The notes under the pieces are model-generated. The model worked only from the letters and a program-made list of their open reading frames with translations, was not told where the DNA came from and made no database searches. From Flavobacterium profundi (GTDB taxonomy: Bacteria; Bacteroidota; Bacteroidia; Flavobacteriales; Flavobacteriaceae), in the NCBI RefSeq assembly GCF_006491645.1, contig NZ_VDCZ01000003.1, forward strand, positions 62,001-126,000: a stretch of DNA of 64,000 nt, written 5' to 3'. Shown here in pieces: positions 36,063 through 44,664 of this stretch (its first letter is position 1; every line of letters begins with the position of its first letter). A program made the position numbers and the translations under genes.

Positions 36063-36680
36063 ATGAAAAAAACAATTGTATTACTTTCTATGCTAGCCAT
36101 GATAGCATGTAAAAAAACAGAAGAGAAAACAGAAGAACCAGGTGTAATGGATGCGGTTGAAGGCTTTAACAACATTAGTAAAGCAGGTGACGCATTAAAA
36201 GAAAATGAAAAACAACTGGAAGCATTAAAAACCATGACTCCTGTGTCCAATGAAGTTTTAAAAGAAGTATTGGCAGAAGAGTTAGGTGGATTAAAAAGAA
36301 CTCGTTTTAATGCTGGTGACGCTTCTATGATGGGATTAACTACAGCCGATGCAAAATACGGTGATGAAGTAACGGGTAAAGAAATTGAAGTGAGTATTAT
36401 GGATGGTGCTGGTGAAACGGGAAGTAGCATTATCAGTTTAACTATCATGGCATTGTTTATGAATGTAGAAACTATTAACGATACAGAAACTAAAAAAACA
36501 GAAACCATTCATGGCTTCAAATGTTTAACGGAAGAAGATGAAAATCCAGATAATATTAGTTCGTCTATAACTTTTATTTACAAAGAGCGTTTTCAAGTAG
36601 CTTTAAAAGGAGAAAGAATCACCCTAGATGAATTAAAATCTTTTTTAAAAGAATTAGATTTATCTAAATTAGAGCAATAA
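36063..36680 (+). CDS. Putative lipoprotein, hypothetical
   Basis: A 205-residue protein with a lipoprotein signal peptide (MKKTIVLLSMLAMIACKKTE, Cys16 after lipobox MIAC) and then a charged stretch. The mature part is helical at first (VMDAVEGFNNISKAGDALKE) and then mixed, with GKEIEVSIMDGAGETGSSII and a C-terminal helix (LDELKSFLKELDLSKLEQ). It is not a recognised family to me. It lies alone after the repeat arrays and is closed by its own terminator. Confidence 0.85.
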   Translation: MKKTIVLLSMLAMIACKKTEEKTEEPGVMDAVEGFNNISKAGDALKENEKQLEALKTMTPVSNEVLKEVLAEELGGLKRTRFNAGDASMMGLTTADAKYGDEVTGKEIEVSIMDGAGETGSSIISLTIMALFMNVETINDTETKKTETIHGFKCLTEEDENPDNISSSITFIYKERFQVALKGERITLDELKSFLKELDLSKLEQ

Positions 36681-36699
36681 TAATCATAGGATATTCTTT

Positions 36700-36736
36700 A
36701 AAAAGCTTTTTTGAAATTCAAAAAAGCTTTTTTTTA
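36700..36736 (+). terminator. Terminator after the lipoprotein gene
   Basis: A stem of about 16 bp (AAAAAGCTTTTTTGAA with TTCAAAAAAGCTTTTT) followed by further T residues. Confidence 0.85.
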
Positions 36737-36790
36737 TGCTTTAGAAAAGGATTTTGTTTCTAAAACTATTTCAATCTAACTTCTAAATAA

Positions 36791-36798
36791 TATCTTTG
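36791..36798 (+). promoter_or_regulatory. -7 box (TAnnTTTG) for rpe
   Basis: TATCTTTG, a perfect Bacteroidota -7 box, 22 bp before the ATG at 36820. It overlaps the alternative TTG start at 36796, which therefore would lie upstream of the transcription start. Confidence 0.6.
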
Positions 36799-36819
36799 CA
36801 CAAACAACATAACTACACA

Positions 36820-37488
36820 ATGAGTACTTCAAAAAATACCTTGATTGCACCATCTGTTTTAGCAGCAGATTTTGCCAATTTACAAAGAGACATCGAAATG
36901 ATTAACAATAGTGAAGCAGACTGGTTTCATATTGACATTATGGATGGTGTTTTTGTTCCAAATATTTCTTTTGGAATGCCCGTTTTACAAGCCATTAGTA
37001 AACATGCTAAAAAAACTATCGACGTACATTTAATGATAGTTGATCCAGATCGTTATATTACTACTTTTAAAAATTTAGGTGCCGATATTCTTACGGTGCA
37101 TTATGAAGCGTGTACACATTTACACCGTTCTTTACAAGCGATTAAAGCTGAAGGCATGAAAGCAGGTGTAGCAATTAATCCGCACACCAATGTAACCTTA
37201 TTAGAAGACACTATTAAAGACATCGATTTGGTTTGTCTTATGAGTGTGAACCCTGGTTTTGGTGGTCAATCTTTTATTGAAAATACCTATAAAAAAGTAA
37301 AACAATTAAAAGAAATTATCAGTCGAAATAACGCAACAACGCTTATCGAAATCGACGGTGGTGTAACCAATCAAAATGCCAAACAATTAGTAGAAGCGGG
37401 TGCCGATGTTTTAGTAGCAGGAAGCTATGTGTTTGGAGCAACTAATCCAACAGCTACTATTGCGAATTTAAAAGAAATTACACAATAA
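36820..37488 (+). CDS. rpe: Ribulose-phosphate 3-epimerase
   Basis: A 222-residue TIM-barrel enzyme interconverting ribulose-5-phosphate and xylulose-5-phosphate. Signature stretches: LIAPSVLAADFANLQRDIEM, WFHIDIMDGVFVPNISFG (metal and catalytic residues), VHLMI, MSVNPGFGGQSFIENTYKK and IEIDGGV...AGADVLVAGSYVFG. The ATG at 36820 is preferred to the in-frame TTG at 36796, because the -7 box overlaps the latter. A terminator follows. Confidence 0.97.
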   Translation: MSTSKNTLIAPSVLAADFANLQRDIEMINNSEADWFHIDIMDGVFVPNISFGMPVLQAISKHAKKTIDVHLMIVDPDRYITTFKNLGADILTVHYEACTHLHRSLQAIKAEGMKAGVAINPHTNVTLLEDTIKDIDLVCLMSVNPGFGGQSFIENTYKKVKQLKEIISRNNATTLIEIDGGVTNQNAKQLVEAGADVLVAGSYVFGATNPTATIANLKEITQ

Positions 37489-37499
37489 AAAATACTTAT

Positions 37500-37532
37500 C
37501 CTGACAGGTTATACTACTTGTCAGGTTTTTTT
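37500..37532 (+). terminator. Terminator after rpe
   Basis: A 7-bp stem CCTGACA/TGTCAGG (37500-37506 with 37519-37525) and a run of eight T. It lies between convergent genes. Confidence 0.85.
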
Positions 37533-37951
37533 TAATATTGATCGATTAAGTATTTGATCAAATCGGTGGTCGTTACAATACCTACTAATAAATTGCCTTC
37601 ACAAACAGGTAAGGCATGAAATTCTTTAGAAGCCAAGATTTCAGCAGCCTCTTTAATCGTAGTTTGAGGCGCTATGGTTACTAGTTTTTTCGCCATCACT
37701 TGTTCTACGGTAAACATATTATATACTGTAGTGTCTATTTCATCTTCATCATCATCCACAGCATCTGCAAAGGAAATCCGAAGTAAATCTGTATAACTTA
37801 ACATCCCAATAATTTTATTACCAGAAACGACAGGAATGTGCCTAATGTGATGCTTTTTAAAAAGAGATTCGGCTTTGGTGAGATTGTCGGAAATATTCAA
37901 CTTTACAACATCTTGGGTCATAATCGTTGAAATGGGAACTTTCTGTTTCAT
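37532..37951 (-). CDS. CBS-domain protein
   Basis: A 139-residue protein consisting of a pair of CBS motifs: first about 4-62 (PISTIMTQDVVKLNISDNLT to IGMLSYTDLLRI), second about 78-138 (VEQVMAKKLVTIAPQTTIKE to LVGIVTTTDLIKYL). An acidic linker (DAVDDDEDEIDTT) lies between them. Such free-standing Bateman modules bind adenine nucleotides and regulate unknown partners. It is a single gene, convergent with rpe. Confidence 0.92.
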   Translation of the reverse strand: MKQKVPISTIMTQDVVKLNISDNLTKAESLFKKHHIRHIPVVSGNKIIGMLSYTDLLRISFADAVDDDEDEIDTTVYNMFTVEQVMAKKLVTIAPQTTIKEAAEILASKEFHALPVCEGNLLVGIVTTTDLIKYLIDQY

Positions 37952-38034
37952 GACGCGTATATTTGTTACTTACAAATTTACTAAATATTTAATCACAAAA
38001 CACATAATCGACTGAATATTAATTTTTTATAAAA

Positions 38035-38832
38035 CTAATATTGGGTAAAATTAATCATCACTTTTACTTTTTCAAATAAAGGTGGAAATTCCTTTTTAAA
38101 TTGTTCGGGAGTTTCAAAGAAATGCTCTAAGATGACTGCGATAAACTCAAATTCATTGGTATAGGCATAAATTCTAAAATAATTGGATTGCAATAATTTG
38201 GAATAATTAGCAGGATATTTTACTTCTTTGATAATTTCCTCATAGGTAACCGCAAAAATGGTAGCCGAAGTATCGGAATTATTAAGTCCTTGGTAATGCA
38301 ATACGTGACCAAATTCATGCAAACCTAGATTCAAATTATCGTTACTAATTTCATAACCTTCTAAAAAATGTTTCCAAGAAAAAACAATGGCTTTCATTCT
38401 CGGATTGAATTCTCCTTTGTGATACTTTTGATTTAAAGTAGAATAATACACATCGGGATAAATAATAATTTTATCAATAACCGTAAACAAATAGTTCCGC
38501 ATACCAAAGGTTAACATTACAGCAGTAGCCGCAATAAGCACTTTCATTTCATCGGTTACTTCTAAACCGTCTTTACCAATATAGGGATAGTTTTGAATAA
38601 AAGTAGCAACTCGGTGCTCAAAATATTTTTGCTGAAGTGGAGGCAATTTTTGATAAAAATCAAATTGGTCATGCAAAATCTGCAATTGCGGTAAGCTTAA
38701 TTTTTTAGGAAATAAATACAAATGCACATAAATGGGTTTTCTAAAAAAGAACGCATAAATAGGCTCTATAATTACATTATAAGCAAATACTATAAAAAAT
38801 ACAATTCCTAAAGCAAGTAATAAATAAGCCAC
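38035..38832 (-). CDS. MtfA-like zinc peptidase (M90 family)
   Basis: A 265-residue protein with one N-terminal membrane helix (about 2-24) and a zinc-peptidase motif HEFGH in NLGLHEFGHVLHYQG (about 176-190). Downstream glutamates (YTNEFEFIAVILEHFFETPE) resemble the MtfA third ligand region. MtfA of E. coli is a cytosolic peptidase linked to Mlc and glucose transport; members with a membrane anchor are common in Bacteroidota and their substrate is unknown. It is a single gene. Confidence 0.88.
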   Translation of the reverse strand: MAYLLLALGIVFFIVFAYNVIIEPIYAFFFRKPIYVHLYLFPKKLSLPQLQILHDQFDFYQKLPPLQQKYFEHRVATFIQNYPYIGKDGLEVTDEMKVLIAATAVMLTFGMRNYLFTVIDKIIIYPDVYYSTLNQKYHKGEFNPRMKAIVFSWKHFLEGYEISNDNLNLGLHEFGHVLHYQGLNNSDTSATIFAVTYEEIIKEVKYPANYSKLLQSNYFRIYAYTNEFEFIAVILEHFFETPEQFKKEFPPLFEKVKVMINFTQY

Positions 38833-38945
38833 GGGTTGAAATTTGGGAAAAACGAATATACAGAATATAACCTAATTACAAAAAAAAGAAAGCATCCTAT
38901 TCTTTCAAACAGCACACTTTCTTTTTCTATTGATTCTTAACTTTA

Positions 38946-39057
38946 GTCTTTCGACTTCTGACTTTCGACTTCTGACTTTTGACTTTTGACTTTCGACTTT
39001 TGACTTTCGACTTTTGACTTTCGACTTTCGACTTTCAACTTTCAACTTTCGACTTAT
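38946..39057. repeat. Minisatellite of sixteen 7-bp units (GACTTTY)
   Basis: Sixteen contiguous heptamers of the type GACTTTC, GACTTTT or GACTTCT (two AACTTTC, one GTCTTTC at the left end, one GACTTAT at the right end). The array covers the stop codon (TAA, 39054-39056) of the minus-strand ExbB-like gene and lies just 3' of it, so changes in unit number would not alter the protein. Slippage-prone. Confidence 0.93.
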
Positions 39058-39419
39058 CCCTTCTGACTTTTATCTAAAACCGTTAAGATAATCATCCCTA
39101 CGCGTCCTATTAAAAACGTAAACATGCCAAACACTACTGTTAAAAAAGTGACTTTCAAACCGCCTGCCAACATTTCATTGGTTATACTTCCCATGGATTG
39201 TATCGCATCAAAAGCACTAATTAATCCGACAGCCTGCCCTAAAAATCCCCAAACCAAAACAAAAAGACTTAACGAGGCAATCAACTCTTTACACTTGTGC
39301 AGTGTTTCTCTTTTCAATAAGGCCCAAACCAGCAAAACTAAAATGGCAATTAAAATAAAAACAATTGGCACCATAAAAAAAGGACCGCCTTCGTAAATTC
39401 TGTCTAAAATAACTTTCAT
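39054..39419 (-). CDS. MotA/TolQ/ExbB-like membrane protein
   Basis: A 121-residue protein with three hydrophobic segments (about 14-34, 45-66, 89-112). The arrangement, with GGPFFMVPIVFILIAILVLL at the start and GLKVTFLTVVFGMFTFLIGR later, is that of the MotA/TolQ/ExbB proton-channel family. It is shorter than standard ExbB and lacks an ExbD partner nearby, so energising a specific transporter is uncertain. The gene ends inside a 7-bp repeat array. Confidence 0.85.
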   Translation of the reverse strand: MKVILDRIYEGGPFFMVPIVFILIAILVLLVWALLKRETLHKCKELIASLSLFVLVWGFLGQAVGLISAFDAIQSMGSITNEMLAGGLKVTFLTVVFGMFTFLIGRVGMIILTVLDKSQKG

Positions 39420-39632
39420 AATTCTATATTTTTTCGATTTATAACATCACAAAGCTATTTCATAAAACAAGCCTTTTTCTTTTTATGCGACGTTTGAACC
39501 TTTTTATTCCTTTTTTAACCGAATTGAGACGTGAAAAGTACAATTTAAGATTTATTTTGACAAATAGGGTTCGAAACCGGTTATCTGTCGCAATTTTAAA
39601 AACATCACAAATATTTATTTTATCTTGCTACC

Positions 39633-40682
39633 ATGTTTTCAAATTGGTTCCAAACAACAAAATCCCTACTCCTCCATTGCTTCTTTTGGATTGGAGTTTG
39701 GTTCTTTTTTGTGTATTTCTTTAGTTATAATTCAAACGATACCCTTTATATTACTTGGTTCTCTAGCTTACTGTTACCCATAACACTTCTCACGACCTAC
39801 ATTACCATTTATGTGCTTATCCCAAAATACTTGCTTACAAAAAAATATGCGCAGTTACTCTTATACAGTTTTTACACTTTAGCCATGAGTGTCTACCTGA
39901 TTACTTTGGCTATTTATGGAAGTTTTATTTTCATTACCAAACTCGATATTGCCAAAGTACCTCCGATGGGTCGGAATTTTATTTTCATCCTAATTTTAGT
40001 ATACCTCATTGTGGCTGTCATTAGCTTTGTGTATATCTTAAATCATAATTTCAATGTGCAATCGCAGTTTAAAGCTTTGGAAAACAAAATATTGGAAACC
40101 AATTTACAAATCAAACAACAAGAACTCAATTATTTAAAAAAACAAATTCATCCGCATTTTTTATTCAACACCTTAAATACGATTTACGGTTTGTCTTTGA
40201 AAAAATCGGAATACACACCCGATGTTATTTTAAAACTTTCCAACTTACTCGATTATATTTTGTACCAAGTTCAGAAACCTAAAGTCGTACTTTCTGAAGA
40301 AGTGGCGCACATACATGAATATATCGATTTGGAAAAAATACGGTTTCAAGAGCGATTGAAAATCGATTTTACTACCGCAATTGAAAATGACGCACTTTTG
40401 ATTCCGCCCATGTTGTTTTTGCCTTTTATTGAAAATGCTTTTAAACACGGTAATATTATCAACCATTTTTTAACTGTTTCTATTCGATTGCAAGCTACAA
40501 AAGACCAACTGAACTTTTATTGTAGCAATAGTGCCTATTTAAAAGAACAAGAAAGTAGCACCGGTATTGGATTGGAAAACATAAAAAAAAGATTGGCTTT
40601 GCTATATCCTGAAAAATACAACTTGAATATCACAACCACAACTGATAGCTTTGCTGTGGCTTTAGAAATTAAATTGAAGTAA
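39633..40682 (+). CDS. LytS-type sensor histidine kinase
   Basis: A 349-residue kinase with four N-terminal membrane helices (about 13-32, 42-65, 72-100, 112-135) and a short coiled coil. The His_kinase region has KKQIHPHFLFNTLNTIYGL (phospho-acceptor His in HPHFLFN), and the ATPase region has LFLPFIENAFKHGNI and GIGLENIKKRL. It lacks an extracellular sensor domain. It is followed 1 bp later by a LytTR response regulator, an evident two-component pair. The target genes are unknown. Confidence 0.94.
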   Translation: MFSNWFQTTKSLLLHCFFWIGVWFFFVYFFSYNSNDTLYITWFSSLLLPITLLTTYITIYVLIPKYLLTKKYAQLLLYSFYTLAMSVYLITLAIYGSFIFITKLDIAKVPPMGRNFIFILILVYLIVAVISFVYILNHNFNVQSQFKALENKILETNLQIKQQELNYLKKQIHPHFLFNTLNTIYGLSLKKSEYTPDVILKLSNLLDYILYQVQKPKVVLSEEVAHIHEYIDLEKIRFQERLKIDFTTAIENDALLIPPMLFLPFIENAFKHGNIINHFLTVSIRLQATKDQLNFYCSNSAYLKEQESSTGIGLENIKKRLALLYPEKYNLNITTTTDSFAVALEIKLK

Positions 40683-40683
40683 G

Positions 40684-41397
40684 ATGAATACCTACAATTG
40701 CTTGATTATCGATGACGAAATTACCGCACGTGAAATTTTAGAATCGCATGTGGCTAAAATTAATGCGTTTCAGTTGTGTGGCAGTTGCAAAAATGCACTA
40801 GAAGCTTTTCACCTCATCAATACACAGAAAATTGATTTGATTTTTTTAGACATCAACATGCCAGAAATTAACGGTTTATCTTTTGCCAAATCGATTAACA
40901 AAAACATCAAAATTATTTTTACTACCGCTTACCGCGAATATGCCATAGCGGGTTTCGATCTACAAGCGGTGGACTATTTATTGAAACCCATTTCGTTTGA
41001 ACGCTTCTTACAAGCCGTGAATAAATATTTAGACGAAAATATTCAAATAGAAGTTACTCCTATTACGGAAAACCTATCCTATGAAACGGATTTTATTTTT
41101 GTAAAATCGGACCGTAAAATGGTCAAAATCAATTTCGATGACATCCTATATATTGAAAGTGTGAGCGATTATTTAAAAATTGTAACTACCCAAAAAAACT
41201 GTATTACTCGAGAAACCATTTCCAATATAGAAGCTAAGTTGCCCCAACACAAATTTTTACGCATTCATCGTTCGTTTTTGGTTTCAGTATCTAAAATTGA
41301 TTCTTTTACCAATGAATATGTGGAAGTGCATCAAAAAGCGTTACCCATTAGCCGAAGTTATAAAAAAGGCGTTTTGGAACAATTAGAAAAGCTATAA
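40684..41397 (+). CDS. LytTR-family response regulator
   Basis: A 237-residue response regulator. The receiver domain (1-115) has DDE acid residues (LIIDDEITAREILE), phospho-acceptor Asp in LIFLDINMPEINGLS and Lys in LLKPISFERFLQA. The LytTR DNA-binding domain (about 138-235) has FVKSDRKMVKINFDDILYIE and LRIHRSFLVSVSKI. It is coupled to the LytS kinase just upstream. A 246-bp AT-rich gap without genes follows; only a doubtful 32-codon frame (41425) is seen there. Confidence 0.95.
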   Translation: MNTYNCLIIDDEITAREILESHVAKINAFQLCGSCKNALEAFHLINTQKIDLIFLDINMPEINGLSFAKSINKNIKIIFTTAYREYAIAGFDLQAVDYLLKPISFERFLQAVNKYLDENIQIEVTPITENLSYETDFIFVKSDRKMVKINFDDILYIESVSDYLKIVTTQKNCITRETISNIEAKLPQHKFLRIHRSFLVSVSKIDSFTNEYVEVHQKALPISRSYKKGVLEQLEKL

Positions 41398-41643
41398 AGG
41401 GTTTTTATTTTGGGTTTTCACCAATGAAATTTGAGTTCTTACCCTACCAAAGAAAAACGTCAAAAGCACCTTCATGCGAGAAAATTCTTTCAACAATTGC
41501 AGCTGTAAGAAAAAAATCTTAAAAAAATCTTAAAATTTTCTCATTTTAGTGGAATTATAAAGCCTACTTTCTAAAAAAAGAAGTACTTTAGAGATTGCTA
41601 TTACCAAAGGAACACAGTTGTAACCATTTGTAATACTAGCATC

Positions 41644-42105
41644 ATGAACTTACCAGAAATACCTCGTCTTGGAACAGCCTCTTCCAAACGTTTTCCTAAA
41701 GCGTTCCGTTTTTCAAACCATGTAAAAACCGTGGGATTGTTTTCACTTTTTATTTATGGTTTCATGGGATTTACCACCTTATCTACTTCCGAATGCGACA
41801 TTGCACACGAAGGAATTTTTATTTATTATTTTGAAGGTAAAGAAGTAAAAGTCAGTATTCACAAAGACCTACATACCGAATACCATGAAGGAGGTAAATA
41901 CATCATTCAATCGAAACTGGTATGGGTCAACGATTGCGAATTCATTGCAACTTGCATTAAAAATACCTTTCCCGATCCAGCATACACGTTAGAAGACCAA
42001 ATGTATGTAAAAATTGAGTATGTATATGATAACGAAATTTATTTTACCTCAACCATTAACCGTTTTGAATGGAAAGGAAAAATGATCAAGGTGAAGCAAG
42101 GCTAA
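41644..42105 (+). CDS. Hypothetical protein (small exported family of Bacteroidota)
   Basis: A 153-residue protein with one N-terminal hydrophobic segment (about 27-47) and a C-terminal beta-rich domain. The pattern ECDIAHEGIFIYYFEGKEVK, then KLVWVNDCEFIATCIKN with paired cysteines, resembles a widespread flavobacterial family that databases sometimes mislabel as a topoisomerase IV subunit. I see no topoisomerase features. No function is assigned. The gene is convergent with the HTH gene, the two stop codons lying 12 bp apart. Confidence 0.8.
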   Translation: MNLPEIPRLGTASSKRFPKAFRFSNHVKTVGLFSLFIYGFMGFTTLSTSECDIAHEGIFIYYFEGKEVKVSIHKDLHTEYHEGGKYIIQSKLVWVNDCEFIATCIKNTFPDPAYTLEDQMYVKIEYVYDNEIYFTSTINRFEWKGKMIKVKQG

Positions 42106-42116
42106 TAAGTTGCACC

Positions 42117-42632
42117 TTATTTTATTTCTTTTTCCAATTGCTTTTGGTAGGATTTAAGAGCAAGTAATTGGCGTTGGTATTGGGCCTGCAAGTGTAGACC
42201 ATTTTTTTCCACTTGAGTCAGGGCTCTATTTTTTACATTTTGCAGGATACAAACTTCTTGTTCGTTCAAATCTCCCAGACTTTCATGCACGCTTACAAAC
42301 TGAAGGGTGTTTTCTGCTTCTTGAAACTGCTTTTGCATTTTTGCTAATTTCCTTTCTACCACTTCCGTTTCCCATTTGTTTTTTGCCAATTCTTGCTGTA
42401 GCATCTCTTTTTTCTTACCTTCTTGAACGGTTCTATGAGAAAGCTCTGGAGTAGCCAATGGCAATTGTGCTGCACTTTGTAGCAGTTTGGCTAATTTTAG
42501 GGTTGCATCAGCAGGAATACTACGTAGACCTGAAACATACATCGACCAGCTACTTCGTGTAATCCCTAACAATAAAGCCATTTCTTCTTGAGAAAATAAT
42601 AAAGGCGTTTCAAAAATTTTTCTATCTTTCAT
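42117..42632 (-). CDS. Helix-turn-helix protein with long coiled coil
   Basis: A 171-residue protein. The N-terminal XRE-like helix-turn-helix (LLFSQEEMALLLGITRSSWS, then MYVSGLRSIPADATLKLAKL, about residues 11-50) is followed by coiled-coil-prone helices (about 70-168, rich in Gln, Glu, Lys). No signal or membrane segment. Its start codon lies 18 bp from a ~105-bp repeat rich in TGTGTCA/TGACACA/TGCCACA half-sites. The other copy of this repeat stands before the orphan tape-measure gene at 54832, making autoregulation through that repeat an attractive inference. Confidence 0.85.
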   Translation of the reverse strand: MKDRKIFETPLLFSQEEMALLLGITRSSWSMYVSGLRSIPADATLKLAKLLQSAAQLPLATPELSHRTVQEGKKKEMLQQELAKNKWETEVVERKLAKMQKQFQEAENTLQFVSVHESLGDLNEQEVCILQNVKNRALTQVEKNGLHLQAQYQRQLLALKSYQKQLEKEIK

Positions 42633-42650
42633 AGCGTAATCCTATAAATT

Positions 42651-42756
42651 AAAAACAGCATAACGTTGTGTCAATTTTTTTGTGTCATTTTATTTGACAC
42701 AAATAGTTTGCCACACTTTTTGTGGCAATGGCTTTTTTTGAAAAAATTTGACACAG
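42651..42756 (-). repeat. Copy A of a ~105-bp dyad-rich repeat (upstream of the HTH gene)
   Basis: Closely similar to 54607-54714 (estimated 85% or more by eye, same orientation). It contains the perfect inverted repeat TTGCCAC-N7-GTGGCAA (42709-42729 region) and further TGTGTCA and TGACACA half-sites, about six in all. It occupies the promoter region of the minus-strand HTH gene. Confidence 0.85.
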
Positions 42757-42770
42757 TTTGGTATCTAGAG

Positions 42771-43586
42771 TTATTTTAGAACTGCCCAAATAGGTATATG
42801 ATCGGAAATCGTTCGTGCTTGATGTATATCTGAAAAATCTTTATAGAAAGGAATAATTCCTTTGTCAAGCACTTGTATGCTCTTGGAATTAAAAAAGATA
42901 TTATCATATTCAGATGCTAAGCAATCATTTTGCATGCACTTTTGCCGTAATGAAGTCTTTTGATTGACAAAAACCGATTCATAACCCATTTTTCGTAAAG
43001 GAAAAAAAACAGTATGTGATTGCGGGCAATTAAAGTCTCCTATAAATACTAAATTTTTATCCGGATACAAGGCTGGAAAAAATTTAAAAAACTTAATCTC
43101 AGTTTCGGGTTGTAGTTTTTTTGTTTTGGCATGAAAATTAACCAAAGTAATTTCTTTTTCTTTGTATTTAAAAGTGGCTAAAAAAGGTTCTCTTTCGATT
43201 TCTTCAACATAAGTAGGTTCTAAAAAAGCATCGCCTATTTTTTTTACACTACCAGGCTTCCATAAAAAAGCATACCGTTCGGCTTTGTAAGCATTACTAG
43301 AGGTGCTATTACTAATAACGTAATCCCATTGCTTCCCCTTTTTATTTAAAATTTCAACTAATGAGACAACAGCTTGCTCACCAGCTTCACTCACTACAAC
43401 TTCCTGCAACGCTACAATATCATAATCCTGTATTATCTGCGCCATATAAGCAATGTCTTTTTCGCTTTTTGAAGCTCCTAAATTTTCAATATTCCAGGAA
43501 CAAATTTTAATTTGGCTCCAAGCCAAAGCATGAAAAAGAAATAGTAGTAGGAAAAATGATTTGATTTTATAAGACATGTATTCCAT
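42771..43586 (-). CDS. Secreted endonuclease/exonuclease/phosphatase family protein
   Basis: About 272 residues. An N-terminal hydrophobic signal (SFFLLLFLFHALAWSQ) is followed by the EEP (DNase I-like) fold: KICSWNIENLG, YDIVALQEVVVSEAG (catalytic Glu), LVNFHAKTKK, FIGDFNCPQSH (Asp-Asn) and ARTISDHIPIWA (Asp-His). All expected catalytic residues are present, so this is probably an active secreted nuclease or phosphodiesterase. The frame can be opened from a GTG at 43604, but the ATG at 43586 follows the stop codon of the upstream small gene by 1 bp and is better. Confidence 0.9.
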   Translation of the reverse strand: MEYMSYKIKSFFLLLFLFHALAWSQIKICSWNIENLGASKSEKDIAYMAQIIQDYDIVALQEVVVSEAGEQAVVSLVEILNKKGKQWDYVISNSTSSNAYKAERYAFLWKPGSVKKIGDAFLEPTYVEEIEREPFLATFKYKEKEITLVNFHAKTKKLQPETEIKFFKFFPALYPDKNLVFIGDFNCPQSHTVFFPLRKMGYESVFVNQKTSLRQKCMQNDCLASEYDNIFFNSKSIQVLDKGIIPFYKDFSDIHQARTISDHIPIWAVLK

Positions 43587-43587
43587 T

Positions 43588-43800
43588 TTAATCTTCCCAA
43601 CCACATAAGGTAAGTCCTAAAGCTTCTGCTTCAGATTGTTTTTTGGGGGTAATTTCATGTTTGCAATTCGATAATCCTCTACAGGTTTTACTAAAGTGGT
43701 ATTTTTTGGCACCTCTAGGGCCACACAGATACACTTCTTTTTCTGTATTAGGAAAAGAAGTGATGAGCAATGCGCCAAAAAGAACAATTAAAAATTTCAT
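43588..43800 (-). CDS. Small exported Cys-rich hypothetical protein
   Basis: A 70-residue protein with a signal peptide (MKFLIVLFGALLITSFPN). The pattern YLCGPRGAKKYHFSKTCRGL, SNCKHEI and a terminal LTLCGWED gives four cysteines and a YH-x-x-x-x-C motif likely to bind metal. Small proteins of this pattern occur in flavobacteria; the role is unknown. Its stop is 1 bp from the EEP gene start, and its start overlaps the upstream lipoprotein stop by 4 bp, so three genes (44231 to 42771) form one operon. Confidence 0.85.
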   Translation of the reverse strand: MKFLIVLFGALLITSFPNTEKEVYLCGPRGAKKYHFSKTCRGLSNCKHEITPKKQSEAEALGLTLCGWED

Positions 43801-44231
43801 TTATCCACTACAAATTCATACGTAATACTATCTTCGTCTTTGCCAACTAATTTACCATTTTCTACCCATTCTACAAAAACGGCTCTTTTTTCTCCTTTCG
43901 CATTAATAATCTTACCTGCACCATATTTATTTCTAATATTTATAGTGCCCTTTATTTCATTTCCAATCGTATCATGACCTATAATATTGTAAGTATATTC
44001 ATAATGATTGCTCCTCCCAGTACGGTATTTATATTCATACTGGGTGTCTACATGATAGGTTTTTCGTTCTGGCTCTGTTATTTCTTCTATATCATCGGGA
44101 AGAATAGTATCTTCCTCTTCCGCATAAAAAGAGTGTATTTGTTCTTCTGTACTTGTAAGGGGTTCTTTATTGGTTTCTCTACAAGAGAGGAAAAGTACTG
44201 AAAGTAATAATAGGAGTATTTTTTTAGTCAT
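43797..44231 (-). CDS. Small lipoprotein, hypothetical
   Basis: A 144-residue lipoprotein (MTKKILLLLLSVLFLSCRET, lipobox Cys17) with an acidic spacer (about 28-50, EEDTILPDDIEEITEPE) and a beta-rich C-terminal domain (YEYKYRTGRSNHYEYTYNII, IGNEIKGTINIRNKYGAGKI). No recognised family. First gene of the small operon with the Cys-rich protein and the secreted EEP nuclease. Confidence 0.8.
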   Translation of the reverse strand: MTKKILLLLLSVLFLSCRETNKEPLTSTEEQIHSFYAEEEDTILPDDIEEITEPERKTYHVDTQYEYKYRTGRSNHYEYTYNIIGHDTIGNEIKGTINIRNKYGAGKIINAKGEKRAVFVEWVENGKLVGKDEDSITYEFVVDK

Positions 44232-44247
44232 GTTTTATAGTTTTGAA

Positions 44248-44655
44248 TTAATTATAACCTAAAACAACAGCGCATGTAGAAGCTATCTGTGTTACTCTTT
44301 CCTGATCAGTATAATCTGAACCATATGTAGTTTCATCAATACAGTTTTTCAAATTTAACGCATAGTACTTAGCTTCATTTAAAGAAATATTAGGCTTCAT
44401 TTTCATAATAAAATCTGCGCAAGTAGCCATTTTATTTTCATTTGTTGCAGATTTCCATTCTCTAATTTTTGATTGATGCAAATTTCCACCAACATACCAT
44501 TCATTACTAACATCAAAATATTGGTTGTTTTGATAAATTTCAGTAGAATTAGAAATTTGTTTTTCTAATTCTTTGTCTTTTTTAATTCGATGAATTATAA
44601 AAAACATTATAATATTCATTAAAATTAAACAAATTATTATTCTATAGTATTTCAT
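44248..44655 (-). CDS. Small membrane-anchored hypothetical protein
   Basis: A 135-residue protein with one N-terminal membrane helix (about 4-24). The extracytoplasmic part has KMATCADFIMKMKP and LNLKNCIDETTYGSDYTDQE, and ends STCAVVLGYN. Three cysteines. It lies 9 bp after the 81-residue gene and is probably co-transcribed with it. Not recognised. Confidence 0.7.
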   Translation of the reverse strand: MKYYRIIICLILMNIIMFFIIHRIKKDKELEKQISNSTEIYQNNQYFDVSNEWYVGGNLHQSKIREWKSATNENKMATCADFIMKMKPNISLNEAKYYALNLKNCIDETTYGSDYTDQERVTQIASTCAVVLGYN

Positions 44656-44664
44656 GATAATATA

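Noticed and set aside
36796..36819. TTG start that would lengthen rpe by eight residues
   Set aside because: The -7 box TATCTTTG overlaps it, so it would lie before the transcription start; the ATG at 36820 gives the usual N-terminus.
41425..41523. A 32-codon frame between the LytTR gene and the next gene
   Set aside because: No ribosome-binding site, no recognised sequence, and the composition is like the surrounding AT-rich gap.
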